Source: Halalkalicoccus tibetensis (GTDB lineage: Archaea > Halobacteriota > Halobacteria > Halobacteriales > Halalkalicoccaceae). Taken from it: a stretch of DNA of 64,000 nt. The stretch is from NCBI RefSeq assembly GCF_037996645.1, contig NZ_JBBMXV010000001.1, positions 190,168-254,167 on the forward strand. Direction: 5' to 3'. The position numbers and the translations under genes are program-made. Positions 1-8,141 of the stretch are shown here, in pieces. Positions within the stretch are counted from its first letter, which is position 1. Each line of letters opens with the position of its first letter. The notes beneath the pieces were generated by a model that was not told the DNA's origin, ran no database searches, and saw nothing but the letters and a program-made list of their open reading frames with translations.

Positions 1-778
1 CCCCCTCCTCGAACAGCCCCGACTCCGCCGCGATCCGGCGGGCCCGCTCGCGCTCCTCGTCGCTCGCGTCCTCGATGGTGATCTCGAGGACGTCGCCGCC
101 GACCCGCGACTTGAGCGTCTCCGGGGAGTCGGTCGCGACGATCTCCCCGTCCTGAATCACCGAGAGCCGGTCACAGAGCTGGTCGGCTTCCTCCAGATAC
201 TGGGTGGTGAGGAAGACCGTCGTCCCCTGGCGATTGATCTCCCGGAAGTACTCCCAGAGGTCGATCCGGGCCTTCGGGTCGAGGCCGGTCGTCGGCTCGT
301 CCAGGAAGACCAGCGGCGGGCGATGAACCAGCGCCATCGCCACGTCCAGGCGCTTTTGCATCCCGCCCGAGAAGCCCTCGGAACGTTTGTCGGCGACGTC
401 CGCGAGATCGACGAGGTCGAGCAGCTCGTCGATCCGATCGGCACGCTCGCTTCGGGGGACGCCGTAGGCCTCGCAGGCGAACCGGACGTTCTCGCGGGCG
501 GTGAGCTCCTCGTCGATGCTGGTCTCCTGGGCCATGTAGCCGATCGAGGCCCGCACCGATCGGGGCTCCTCGACGACGTCGAACCCGTTTACGGTCACCG
601 ACCCCGCCGTCGGGTGCAACAGCGTGGTCAGCGTCTTGATCGCCGTCGTCTTCCCGGCGCCGTTGGGCCCCAGAAAGCCGAAGAACTCGCCCTCGGGGAC
701 CTCGAGGTCGACCCCTCGAACCGCCCTCGTCCCGTCCGAGTAGGTCAGCTCGACGCCCGCTGCCGCGATAGCGTTCAT
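1..778 (-). CDS. ABC transporter ATP-binding protein (drug/antibiotic-export type), C-terminus beyond window
   Basis: Cytoplasmic ATPase subunit of a DrrA-like export ABC transporter; the permease is expected beyond the left edge. Reading from the ATG at 778 I see a Walker A motif (GPNGAGKTT), a Q-loop region (GYMAQE), the ABC signature (SGGMQKRLD) and Walker B (FLDEPTTGLD), in the normal order. About 259 residues are visible; the family is usually 300-340, so only a C-terminal piece is missing. It is divergent from a TetR-family gene and shares its promoter, which suggests repression by that regulator and induction by the exported compound. The substrate is unknown. Family assignment is secure; the export role is inferred from family and the TetR pairing. 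Confidence 0.93.
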   Translation of the reverse strand, partial: MNAIAAAGVELTYSDGTRAVRGVDLEVPEGEFFGFLGPNGAGKTTAIKTLTTLLHPTAGSVTVNGFDVVEEPRSVRASIGYMAQETSIDEELTARENVRFACEAYGVPRSERADRIDELLDLVDLADVADKRSEGFSGGMQKRLDVAMALVHRPPLVFLDEPTTGLDPKARIDLWEYFREINRQGTTVFLTTQYLEEADQLCDRLSVIQDGEIVATDSPETLKSRVGGDVLEITIEDASDEERERARRIAAESGLFEEG

Positions 779-800
779 CGAACTACCGAAGCGGATCCGA

Positions 801-830
801 GCGTATATAGCTGTTGAATGAATATTCAAC
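801..830. promoter_or_regulatory. Shared TATA box and 18-bp palindromic TetR operator
   Basis: The TATATA at 803-808 lies about 25 nt from the ABC ATPase start (778, minus strand) and about 27 nt from the TetR ATG (835), so the same symmetric box can serve both directions with leaderless transcripts. At 813-830 is GTTGAATGAATATTCAAC: perfect 7-bp arms (GTTGAAT / ATTCAAC) around a 4-bp spacer, a typical TetR-family operator geometry. Its position just downstream of the TATA box on the regulator side fits autoregulation and control of the transporter. The palindrome is seen directly; the regulatory role is inferred. Confidence 0.75.
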
Positions 831-834
831 CAGT

Positions 835-1455
835 ATGCCGCCACGGACCTTCAACGGAGACCCCGAGGGGACCCGCGAGGAGCTGATGCAGGCGACCTAC
901 CGGGCGCTGCGCGAGCACGGGTACGCGGACCTGACGATCGAGCGCATCGGCGAGGAGTTCGAGAAGAGCGTCTCGCTCGTCTATCACCACTACGGCGGGA
1001 AGGACGAGCTGCTCGTGGACTTCCTGGGGTTCATGCTCGAGGAGTTCGAGGCCGCCTCCGACGTCGACGACGACGCGGACCCCCGCGAGCGGCTGTGGAC
1101 GGCGCTCGACCGGGCCCGATCGGGCCCCCTCGACGAGGACGCCGAGTTCACGAGCGCCCTTACCGAGCTGCGGGTTCAGGCCGCCCACGACCCGGCGTAT
1201 CGCGAGCAGTTCGACCGGACCGACCGACTCTTTCGCGAGCGCTACGCCGAGATAATCCGGTCGGGCATCGAACGGGGGGTCTTCCGCGAGGTCGATCCCG
1301 AGTCCGTCGCCGACCTGCTGGTGACGACGGTCGACGGCGCCATCCTCCAGGTGGCGACGACCGATCGACCCGTCGACCCCGCTCTCGACGAGCTCGAGGC
1401 GTACGTCCGGACCCGATTGCTCGAAGACGGGGTCGACGATCGCTCCTCCTCGTAG
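835..1455 (+). CDS. TetR/AcrR family transcriptional regulator
   Basis: One-component repressor of 206 residues. The N-terminal HTH is clear (residues about 10-60, with LTIERIGEEFEKSVSLVYHHY as the recognition region followed by GGKDELL), and the remainder is an acidic helical ligand-binding domain. A TTG at 814 would add seven residues, but it lies inside the operator palindrome, so I take the ATG at 835. It is divergent from the ABC ATPase and most likely represses that gene and itself through the operator at 813-830. The inducing ligand cannot be read from sequence. Confidence 0.93.
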   Translation: MPPRTFNGDPEGTREELMQATYRALREHGYADLTIERIGEEFEKSVSLVYHHYGGKDELLVDFLGFMLEEFEAASDVDDDADPRERLWTALDRARSGPLDEDAEFTSALTELRVQAAHDPAYREQFDRTDRLFRERYAEIIRSGIERGVFREVDPESVADLLVTTVDGAILQVATTDRPVDPALDELEAYVRTRLLEDGVDDRSSS

Positions 1456-1506
1456 TCCCTCGTCGTCGGTTTGAAGGGCCGTCGTCCCCTCGATTCGAGG
1501 GTTCAC

Positions 1507-1713
1507 ATGAAACCCGCACCACGCGTCGACCCCTGGGTCGTGAAGCTGCTCACGGCGTCCCTCGTCGTCATCGCCCTCGCCCTGGTCGCGATCGTCGTTC
1601 TCCTGTTCGTCGCGCTAGGGGAGCTGAGCGATCTCGTCGAAGCGATCGAGGGCGTCGGACTGACGATCTCCGTATTCCTGACGGACGCTATCCACTGCCC
1701 GTCGACCGGCTGA
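1507..1713 (+). CDS. Small single-pass membrane protein
   Basis: A 68-residue protein whose ATG at 1507 follows the TetR gene by about 50 nt on the same strand. Residues about 15-40 form one strongly hydrophobic helix (LLTASLVVIALALVAIVVLL); the C-terminal part is short and amphipathic and ends with a lone Cys. I do not recognise a family. It may be cotranscribed with the regulator gene. The hydrophobic segment is convincing but the ORF is short, so it could be a chance reading frame. Confidence 0.5.
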   Translation: MKPAPRVDPWVVKLLTASLVVIALALVAIVVLLFVALGELSDLVEAIEGVGLTISVFLTDAIHCPSTG

Positions 1714-1960
1714 GCATCTCCTTGGACGGACGAGACCTAAACCGGGGGGAGGAACGGGGAAGACCGAGTTCCGGATAGCCGGAGTTGTTTCCAGTCTAGT
1801 AAAAACGGCCTTCTATCGCAAGCCCGCGTTGTTTTGTCTTTTGATGGTAAATATCTAACCGGAACACGATACTGATCGACCGTAGCGGACGGGGGTGTCG
1901 TATTATGACTCACAGCATACGATGGGGCTGGATGTCATCCGCTACTCATCAAACATTATT
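1714..1960. other. Intergenic region with AT-rich promoter of the TRAP operon
   Basis: About 250 nt with no supported gene. It becomes AT-rich near 1845-1860 (a TAAATAT-like element) and again at 1950-1961, just before the chosen start of the TRAP binding protein. The first element could drive an in-frame GTG/ATG start near 1895, the second would leave a very short leader, so the promoter position and gene start are linked uncertainties. Confidence 0.4.
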
Positions 1961-3220
1961 ATGGTCACTAATCATCAGAGGCAGAGCAGTATTGAAGGGG
2001 AATCATCCAACGAAAATCCGAGCCGACGAACGTATCTCCGTTCGGCGGGCGGGGCCACGTTGGCCGCGGTCCTGGCCGGCTGTCTGAGCGGTGTCGGCGA
2101 CGAGGAGGAGGGTGGAAACGGCGGTGGCGGGGAGGCGGAGTTCACCGTCGGGGAGATCGCGAACGAGGAGAACAACTGCATGGGCTGTGTCTCGCCGACG
2201 CCATCGTTCGAGCTGCCCGATCGGATCGACGAGGAGTCGGACGGTTCGGTGACGATGAACCTCCAGCCCGAGAACCAGGTCTGTGACACCACGGACTGTG
2301 GGTCGAACGTCGAGAGCAACGTCATCGCGGCGGGATACGCTTCGATCGGGAACTCCACGGCCTTCTTCCCCGAGAACCAGATCTGGCTCGTCCCGTACAC
2401 GTTCCCCTCGCGCGAACAGCTGTCCTATACGCTGTTCCACGAGGAGTCCTGGGAGAACTACTGGGTGCCGTTCGCCCGGAAGTACAACGTCATCCCGTTC
2501 TACACCTGGACGCCGGAGCTACGCCAGGTAATGATCTCGGAGGACGCGACCGAGGAGCTCGACGGCGAGGAGCTCAGACGGCCCGAGCAGCTAGAGGGGC
2601 TGACGATCCGCCGGACCGAATCGCGCGTCGCGGACGTCTCGCTGTCGACGTGGGGCGCGAGCCCGACCGAGGTCTCCTGGGAGGACACCGTTCAGGGGAT
2701 GGAGACCGGCGTCATCGACGGGCTGGAGACGTGGTCGTCGGTCGCCATCGGAGCCGGTATGGGCGAGGTCATCGACCAGGTCGTCGACATCGATTTCAAA
2801 TGCGGTCAGGGCGTCCTATGGGCGAACACCGACTGGCTGCAGGGCCTCTCCGAGGACCAGCGCGGGGCCATCGCCGACGCCACGCGGGACATGACCGAGG
2901 AGGCCGTCCATATCGCCGACGACGTGATCGACGAGCGCGTCGGTCAGCAGGACCCGCCGCCGGAGGGATCGTCGTGGGACGAGCTGGACGTCACGGTGAA
3001 CATCCTCGACGACGACGAGCTGGCCGCCTGGCAGGAACCGCTCGACCCCCAGGAGAACCCGGACCTCTGGGAGCCCGAGCGGGACCTGATGGAGGAGCTC
3101 GAGGCGCCCGACGACTTCTACGACACCATCTACGAGACCGCACGTGAGGACGAGGCGCCCGACTCCCCCGAGGAGTTCACGATCGACGCGTGGTGGGACG
3201 ACTATCTCGATGAGATCTGA
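1961..3220 (+). CDS. TRAP transporter substrate-binding lipoprotein (DctP family), Tat-exported
   Basis: Periplasm-equivalent solute receptor of a TRAP transporter. From the ATG at 1961 the protein has a twin-arginine signal (SRRTYLR), a hydrophobic stretch and a lipobox ending LAGC, then a Gly/Glu-rich linker and the DctP fold; the usual late motif region is seen around GVIDGLETWSSVA. It is followed by the small and large TRAP permeases. Unusual are extra cysteines in the mature part: a CxxC (NNCMGC), a CxxxxC (CDTTDC) and a single FKC. An in-frame start near 1895 would add 22 residues ahead of the Tat motif and is less natural. The ligand is unknown; organic acids are typical of the family. 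Confidence 0.9.
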   Translation: MVTNHQRQSSIEGESSNENPSRRTYLRSAGGATLAAVLAGCLSGVGDEEEGGNGGGGEAEFTVGEIANEENNCMGCVSPTPSFELPDRIDEESDGSVTMNLQPENQVCDTTDCGSNVESNVIAAGYASIGNSTAFFPENQIWLVPYTFPSREQLSYTLFHEESWENYWVPFARKYNVIPFYTWTPELRQVMISEDATEELDGEELRRPEQLEGLTIRRTESRVADVSLSTWGASPTEVSWEDTVQGMETGVIDGLETWSSVAIGAGMGEVIDQVVDIDFKCGQGVLWANTDWLQGLSEDQRGAIADATRDMTEEAVHIADDVIDERVGQQDPPPEGSSWDELDVTVNILDDDELAAWQEPLDPQENPDLWEPERDLMEELEAPDDFYDTIYETAREDEAPDSPEEFTIDAWWDDYLDEI

Positions 3221-3339
3221 TCGCTGTTACCTATGCCGTTCCCGGAACGACGCCGGGTCGAGAGGTCGGGTATGGTCCGGTCGAGTATCGTCGGACGGGG
3301 AACGGCCCCGCCGGACGAACGACGCCAGCGAGGATAGGA

Positions 3340-3903
3340 ATGTCTAGCTCGAGCACGACGGGGTCTATCGGGACGCGGCTACCGAACTGGGCGCTGTACC
3401 TCGAGAAGTACTTCGAGGGCAGCGTCGCGCTGTTGTTGTTGACCGTGATCCTGGTCACTACCTTGATCGACATCACCGGCCGGGCGCTCATCGGCTGGAC
3501 GATCGACTGGGGGTTCGAGGTCGCACAGGGGCTGTTCGTCTGGATAGCCTGGCTGGGGGCCTCCATGGGGGTGCGCCACGAGTCGTATTTCCGGTTCACG
3601 CTGCTCAGGGGAAAGCTCTCCCGCCGGGGTGACTACCTGATGTACGTCGTCGAGTGGACGCTGTGGCTCGTCGTCATCGGCGCGATCTACTGGTACTCGA
3701 TCCCCGAGCTCTATCAGGTGCTCAGCTCCGGGCGCGTGATCGTCGGTACCGAGAACGTACTCCAGGCGTACTTCTACCTCGCGGTGCCGGTCGGTACCGG
3801 GCTGATACTGCTCCGGGTGTTCCAGCGGGCGGTCGTGAAGACTCTCGCCTACCGGCGCGGCGAGGAGATCCGACCGGATCCGAAGATCGGGGTGCGTGAT
3901 TGA
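3340..3903 (+). CDS. TRAP transporter small permease (DctQ family)
   Basis: Integral membrane subunit of 187 residues with four predicted transmembrane helices: about 27-50, 58-80 (containing FVWIAWLGASMGVR), 103-122 and 143-163. The G-x-x-x-R-x-x motif following helix two (GASMGVRHESYF) is typical for DctQ. It lies 119 nt downstream of the binding protein and its TGA overlaps the ATG of the large permease by one base, so translation is probably coupled. It helps assemble the DctM channel and dock the binding protein. The assignment rests on family features plus operon order. Confidence 0.93.
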   Translation: MSSSSTTGSIGTRLPNWALYLEKYFEGSVALLLLTVILVTTLIDITGRALIGWTIDWGFEVAQGLFVWIAWLGASMGVRHESYFRFTLLRGKLSRRGDYLMYVVEWTLWLVVIGAIYWYSIPELYQVLSSGRVIVGTENVLQAYFYLAVPVGTGLILLRVFQRAVVKTLAYRRGEEIRPDPKIGVRD

Positions 3904-5213
3904 TGCTCCCCGAGTTCGTCCTCCAGTCGGCGATCCCCTTCGAGATCGCGATACTGCTCGTGACGGCGCTCAGCATCCTCCTGTTCGCGCTGGGCGTCCA
4001 ACTCGTTCTGGCGTTCGGGCTCTGGGTGGTGGCGTTTCACATCCTGGTCCCGGCGTTCCCGATCCAGAACATGTCCATCACGGCCTTCAGCGAGCTGGAA
4101 TCGTTCACCTACATCGCGATCCCGCTGTTCATCCTCGTCGGCGACCTCTTCCGGAAGGCCGACGTCTCGGCCGACATCATCGCGTTCTCGCGGGCCTGCT
4201 TGGGCTGGCTGCCCGGCAGCACCGGCAACACCGTGATCGGCACTTCGGCGGTCTTCTCGGCGATCACGGGGTCGAACGCGGCGACGACGGCCTCGGTCGG
4301 CCAGGCGCTCTACCCCTCGATGGAGGAAGAGGGCTACGAGCCGTCCTACGCCGCGGCGACCATCGCAGCCGGCGGTACCATCGGGAGCGTCCTCCCGCCG
4401 AGCATCATGCTCATCGTCTACGGGGTCACGTTCGGCGTGTCCGTCCCGGCACTGTTCATCGCGGGCGTCGTCCCCGGGCTGGCGATGCTGGTGATCCTCG
4501 TCAGCATCAACGTCTATCTCTCACAGAAGAACGACTACGGCGTCGACACCGATGAGTACTCCTTCGACGGGCGCGACGTCCTTGAGACCACTTGGAGGGC
4601 GAAGATCGGTCTTGGCGCGATCGTGATCCTTCTGGGCGGCATCTTCGCCGGGATCTTCACGCCCGCCGAATCCGCGTCCGTCGCCGTGTTGTACGTCCTC
4701 GTGACGGCCATCGCTACCGGTCGTCTCAGGAGCCTCGGCGAGATCGTCAGGGCGGGCTATACGTCGCTCGTCCTGCTGGGCGTGTTGATGCCGATCATCG
4801 TCATCGCGGTGCTCGTCCAGCAGAACCTCTCCTTCCTCGGCCTCCAGGGTGCCGTTTCGGGAGCCGTCCTCTCGCTTGGCTCGCGCTGGCTGATCATCGT
4901 CGCGCTCGTCGCGATCGTCCTGATCGCCGGGCTGGCGCTGGCGTCGATCCCCAACGTCGTCCTCACGGCGCCGCTGTTGACGCCGGCAGCCCTCGAGATC
5001 GGCCTCGACCCGGTCACCTGGGGCGTCATCTTCATTCTGGGCGACGCCATCGGCTTCATCACGCCGCCCTATGGGCTGAACCTCTACATCATCAGCGGCC
5101 TGACGGAGATCGACTACATGGTCGTCGCCTACAAGGTGCTGCCGTTCCTCGTCGGGCTGCTGGCGCTGTTGTTCCTGCTCATCTCGTTCCCCTGGCTCAA
5201 CTTCCTCGCCTGA
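3903..5213 (+). CDS. TRAP transporter large permease (DctM family)
   Basis: Ion-coupled transport subunit of 436 residues with about 12 hydrophobic segments. Family landmarks include GNTVIGTSAVFSAITGSNAA near residue 110, GTIGSVLPPSIMLIVYG near 160 and the matching second half (GFITPPYGLNLYIISG) near 380, reflecting the internal inverted duplication. The ATG at 3903 overlaps the stop of the small permease; an upstream in-frame TTG at 3900 is less likely. As the last gene of the three-gene operon it completes a Na+-driven, binding-protein-dependent secondary importer. Confidence 0.95.
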   Translation: MLPEFVLQSAIPFEIAILLVTALSILLFALGVQLVLAFGLWVVAFHILVPAFPIQNMSITAFSELESFTYIAIPLFILVGDLFRKADVSADIIAFSRACLGWLPGSTGNTVIGTSAVFSAITGSNAATTASVGQALYPSMEEEGYEPSYAAATIAAGGTIGSVLPPSIMLIVYGVTFGVSVPALFIAGVVPGLAMLVILVSINVYLSQKNDYGVDTDEYSFDGRDVLETTWRAKIGLGAIVILLGGIFAGIFTPAESASVAVLYVLVTAIATGRLRSLGEIVRAGYTSLVLLGVLMPIIVIAVLVQQNLSFLGLQGAVSGAVLSLGSRWLIIVALVAIVLIAGLALASIPNVVLTAPLLTPAALEIGLDPVTWGVIFILGDAIGFITPPYGLNLYIISGLTEIDYMVVAYKVLPFLVGLLALLFLLISFPWLNFLA

Positions 5214-5311
5214 CCGCCCCCCTTCCCGCTCGTCCTTACTCGATCCCTATCGGGCGACGGCGCCGTCCGGGGGACCCCCCTCACGTCGTTCCCATGGGAT
5301 TCTAGCCGGCG

Positions 5312-5337
5312 CATAGTAAAGAATCAGGTATACTATG
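5312..5337. promoter_or_regulatory. Inverted repeat overlapping a promoter-like sequence
   Basis: CATAGTA at 5312-5318 and TACTATG at 5331-5337 are perfect 7-bp inverted arms with a 12-nt spacer, ending 8 nt before the ATG at 5346. The right arm overlaps a TATA-like GTATACTATG. It could be an operator for the small downstream gene or part of a terminator for the TRAP operon; no T-run follows, so I prefer an operator. Confidence 0.35.
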
Positions 5338-5345
5338 TGTACTGT

Positions 5346-5474
5346 ATGACCCTACGAGGCGACGCAGTCGACCGGATCTCGGCGTACTACCGATCGGACG
5401 GGCTCGAACTGCGTGACGCGAGCTCCTCGGAGGCCTGGCTGTTCGCCGCGGACCCCGTCGAGATAGAGCAGTAG
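5346..5474 (+). CDS. Small conserved-type haloarchaeal protein (42 aa)
   Basis: An acidic 42-residue protein starting MTLRGDAVDRISAYYRSDG and ending ...AWLFAADPVEIEQ. The pattern (short N-terminus, an aromatic/charged strand, then a xAWLxxxxxVxIE tail) resembles the tiny haloarchaeal proteins annotated as DUF7331-like, but I recall this only as a pattern. It is preceded by a promoter-like sequence and inverted repeat and ends two bases before the stop of the convergent gene. No function can be assigned. Confidence 0.5.
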   Translation: MTLRGDAVDRISAYYRSDGLELRDASSSEAWLFAADPVEIEQ

Positions 5475-5476
5475 GC

Positions 5477-5845
5477 TCAGACCTCCGTCGCCCACGCGAC
5501 GTAGCCCTCCGGGCGGTCGTAGACCTCGCGGAAGCATCGCTCGAGGAACCCCGCGATCCGCTCCTCGTCGGCGTAGGTCTGGACCCGGACGTTCGTTCCC
5601 TCGACGTTCTCCGGACTGGCCATCCCCTCGATCGAGAAGGCCGAAAAGTCGTTCAGGAGGGCCTCGAGTCGGTCGAGCTCCGCGTCGGTGCAGTCGAGGT
5701 TCACCACGTCCTCCCCGACCTGGATCCACGTCGTCTCGTCGGCCTCGAGCGTACAGAACCCGCTGTCGCGGGTCCGGTGGGCCTCGATCGCCTCGGCGAA
5801 CAGCGCGCGGCGGTCCGCTTCGGTGTCGGCGTCGAATCGGGTCAT
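5477..5845 (-). CDS. Conserved haloarchaeal hypothetical protein (122 aa)
   Basis: A soluble acidic protein beginning MTRFDADTEADRRALFAEAI. It has a short beta-strand rich core (TWIQVGEDVVNLD), a helical acidic middle and a C-terminal helix (AGFLERCFREVYDRPEGYV). There is no signal peptide or membrane segment and I recognise no motif. It is convergent with the small 5346 gene (2-nt gap) and follows the YeiH gene on the same strand with a 38-nt gap, so it may be in that transcription unit. Confidence 0.75.
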   Translation of the reverse strand: MTRFDADTEADRRALFAEAIEAHRTRDSGFCTLEADETTWIQVGEDVVNLDCTDAELDRLEALLNDFSAFSIEGMASPENVEGTNVRVQTYADEERIAGFLERCFREVYDRPEGYVAWATEV

Positions 5846-5883
5846 GCCCCCGGCTACGGGAGCCACCCTGAAAGGGCGCCCGA

Positions 5884-6864
5884 CTACAGGACGGCCCGGA
5901 CGGCCAGCAGCGTCACGAGGCTGATCAGACAGAACGCCGACAGCACGATCGCGATCGGCGTCAGCCCGCTCTCGCGCATCCGTCCCGGCCGGATCTCCGT
6001 GCCGAGCCCGACGAACGCGAGCACGAACAGCCAATCCGAGGTCCTGCCGATGGCGGCGAGCGAGTCGGCGGTCAACACGCCCGCGTTGGCGATCGCGGCC
6101 ACGAGCAGGAAGCCGACGAGGAACTTCGGGAACTGGAGCCAGAGGCGTTTCACGCCGGGGTCGTTCGCCCGCTTGGTCGCATAGCCGATCGAGTAGGCGA
6201 CGACGACCGCCCCCAACAGCGTGTTCCGTGCGAGCTTCGTCACCGTGGCCCACTGACCCGCCTCCGCGGAGTGGGCGAAGCCCGCCGCCGCGACCGGGCC
6301 GGTGCTGAACATGCTCAGGCCGGCCCAGACGCCGAACTCCCGCCCGCTCAGGCCCAGCAGGTCCCCGAGGACGGGATAGACCACGAGGGTGATCGCGTCG
6401 AAGAGGACGATCGTCGCGGCCGCGTAGGTGAGCTGGTCGCTTCGCGCGTCGACGACCTGCCCGACCGCCGCGACCGCCGAGACCCCACAGATGCTCGTTC
6501 CGGCCGCGAGCAGCGAGGCGGTCCGATCGCGCAGTCCGAACGCCCCGCGGGCGATCCCCTCGACCAGCAGGAGGCTAAAGGCGACCGTCCCGACGACCAG
6601 CGCGATCACCCGGGAGCCGGCGCCGATCAGCTCCTCGATCGCGATCGACGCCCCCAGCAGGACGATCCCGGTCTCCAGGAAGAGCTTGTGGTTCTCGACG
6701 CCACGGACGGCCCACGCCGGCACCCCGAGGAGGTTGCCGAGCAGGACGCCGAGAACGATCGCCAGAACGAGGTCGTTGACCCCGAGCAGCGCCGCGAGGC
6801 CCCGGGCTAGCAGGGCCACGGCGAGCAGCGTCACGAGTCCGGGAAGGTGTTGCCGCAATCCCAT
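5884..6864 (-). CDS. YeiH/UPF0324 family putative sulfate/anion exporter
   Basis: A 326-residue inner-membrane protein with about 10 hydrophobic helices, close to the family's usual 330-350. Recognisable blocks are the N-terminal [14 protein letters not shown], the [13 protein letters not shown] segment, [15 protein letters not shown] near residue 120 and the C-terminal [15 protein letters not shown]. The family is annotated as putative sulfate or other anion exporter; substrate proof is thin. The ATG at 6864 overlaps the TGA of an upstream micro-gene (TGATG), implying coupled translation. It is divergent from adk. Confidence 0.9.
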   Translation of the reverse strand: MGLRQHLPGLVTLLAVALLARGLAALLGVNDLVLAIVLGVLLGNLLGVPAWAVRGVENHKLFLETGIVLLGASIAIEELIGAGSRVIALVVGTVAFSLLLVEGIARGAFGLRDRTASLLAAGTSICGVSAVAAVGQVVDARSDQLTYAAATIVLFDAITLVVYPVLGDLLGLSGREFGVWAGLSMFSTGPVAAAGFAHSAEAGQWATVTKLARNTLLGAVVVAYSIGYATKRANDPGVKRLWLQFPKFLVGFLLVAAIANAGVLTADSLAAIGRTSDWLFVLAFVGLGTEIRPGRMRESGLTPIAIVLSAFCLISLVTLLAVRAVL

Positions 6865-7001
6865 CAGATCGCCTGGCGAAGCCACTGGAGGGAGACGAGG
6901 GCGAGTCCGAGCAGGACCGCCTGCCAGCCCCGGTCGAGCCGGGCCCAGCGGGCGCTGGCGCGCGCCCAGAGGTCGGATCCGACGTTCGATCCCGGTACCA
7001 T
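6864..7001 (-). CDS. Micro membrane protein translationally coupled to the YeiH gene
   Basis: A 45-residue ORF from the ATG at 7001 to a TGA at 6864-6866 that overlaps the YeiH ATG as TGATG. It has an N-terminal amphipathic, Trp/Arg-rich part ([15 protein letters not shown]) followed by one short hydrophobic segment ([14 protein letters not shown]). The one-base overlap typical of coupled archaeal genes, the hydrophobic segment and the lack of any other gene in this spot support it. It could be an accessory subunit or simply a leader peptide for YeiH. Confidence 0.55.
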   Translation of the reverse strand: MVPGSNVGSDLWARASARWARLDRGWQAVLLGLALVSLQWLRQAI

Positions 7002-7138
7002 TCCGTGTCGTACCCTCCCGCGTCACCGACTTCACCGTGTCGCTTCGCCCGGCGATGGTTGCCGGAAACTGGGGCGACTTCCGGGGGCTGCGGCGGACTC
7101 CCTGTATCTCTTTAATGCTGGAACCGGGAGAGGGGGAT

Positions 7139-7762
7139 ATGGCACAGCCACAGATCCTGATCGTCGGTGCACCGGGGGCAGGGAAGGGGACACAGAGCTC
7201 GAACCTCGCGGAGGAGTACGGGATCGAGCACGTGACGACGGGCGACGCGCTGCGCGCGAACAAGGACGTGGAGACCGAACACGGCACGCCACGCGAGTAC
7301 ATGGAGGACGGGGAGCTCGTCCCCGACGAGGTCGTCAACGAGATCGTCCAGGAGGCCCTCGAATCGGCCGACGGCTACGTGCTCGACGGCTATCCGCGAA
7401 ACGAGTCCCAGGTCGAGTACCTGGAAGGGATCACCGAGCTCGACGTCGTGCTCTACCTCGACGTCCCCGAGGAGGAGCTGGTCAACCGGCTGACGGGCCG
7501 CCGGGTCGACCCCGAGACGGGCGAGAACTACCACACGGAGTACGACATGCCCGCCGACGAGGAGGTCCGCGACCGGCTCGTCCAGCGCGACGACGACACC
7601 GAGGACACGGTCAAGGAGCGCCTCCGCGTCTTCGAGGAGAACACCGAGCCCGTGATCGAACACTACGAGGACCACGCAGGCTTCGTTCGGATCGACGGGG
7701 AACAGAGCCCCGACGAGGTCTGGTCCGAGATCAAGGGCGCGGTCGACGAACGCGTTGAGTAG
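7139..7762 (+). CDS. adk: Adenylate kinase
   Basis: Cytosolic nucleoside monophosphate kinase converting ATP + AMP to 2 ADP. The 207-residue protein has the P-loop [10 protein letters not shown] at residues 8-17, the AMP-binding TTGD and the DGYPRN motif, then a LID-like segment with [13 protein letters not shown]. This is the bacterial-type adenylate kinase fold used by haloarchaea, with a shortened LID lacking zinc cysteines. The ATG at 7139 has a TTTAAT element about 25 nt upstream and a purine-rich GGGAGAGGGGG stretch just before it. It starts the adk / DUF106 / cmk / truB block. Confidence 0.96.
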   Translation: MAQPQILIVGAPGAGKGTQSSNLAEEYGIEHVTTGDALRANKDVETEHGTPREYMEDGELVPDEVVNEIVQEALESADGYVLDGYPRNESQVEYLEGITELDVVLYLDVPEEELVNRLTGRRVDPETGENYHTEYDMPADEEVRDRLVQRDDDTEDTVKERLRVFEENTEPVIEHYEDHAGFVRIDGEQSPDEVWSEIKGAVDERVE

Positions 7763-7765
7763 CGT

Positions 7766-8141
7766 TCACCGATCGAGGACCGACTCCATACCGTCCACGA
7801 ACGCTTCGCTTCTCGCGGCGATCGCCTCTATATCGACGTCAAGTTCGCTATGCCCGTAGTCCGCGTCGTTCCGAAGGTCCCGCATCCTGTTCAGGAACCG
7901 CCCGTCCGAGGATGAGGCGTCGGCCGATCGAACGATCTCTCGACCGAACAGCCTCGTGACGGCAGCGTAGAGTGCTCGGGTCGTAGCCGTTCGCGTACAG
8001 TACCGCCTGTGCGGCGTGAAAACAGGCGTAGTACAGTCGGTTGACGATCGCCTCGTCGCTCCCGCCACCTTCCCGAAGCGTGTTCGCGTCTTCGAGCGCC
8101 GTTCTCGATTTTTCCATCTCCTCGGCGGCGTGCTCACGCAT
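7766..8141 (-). pseudogene. HEPN-domain toxin gene (UPF0332/COG1895-like), broken by a 1-nt frameshift
   Basis: From the ATG at 8141 one frame encodes MREHAAEEMEKSRTALEDA and continues to GYDPST; the rest of the domain (AAVTRLFGREIVRS ... RDLRNDADYGH) lies in the next frame and ends at 7766. Removing the single base at 7969 joins them as DPSTHAAVTRLFGREIV, the expected HEPN sequence, giving a 124-residue protein. The R-x6-H stretch (RNDADYGH) matches the HEPN RNase signature. Its start overlaps the end of the MNT gene by 8 nt, the normal antitoxin-toxin order. As it stands, an intact HEPN protein would need a sequencing error or programmed frameshift. Confidence 0.85.
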
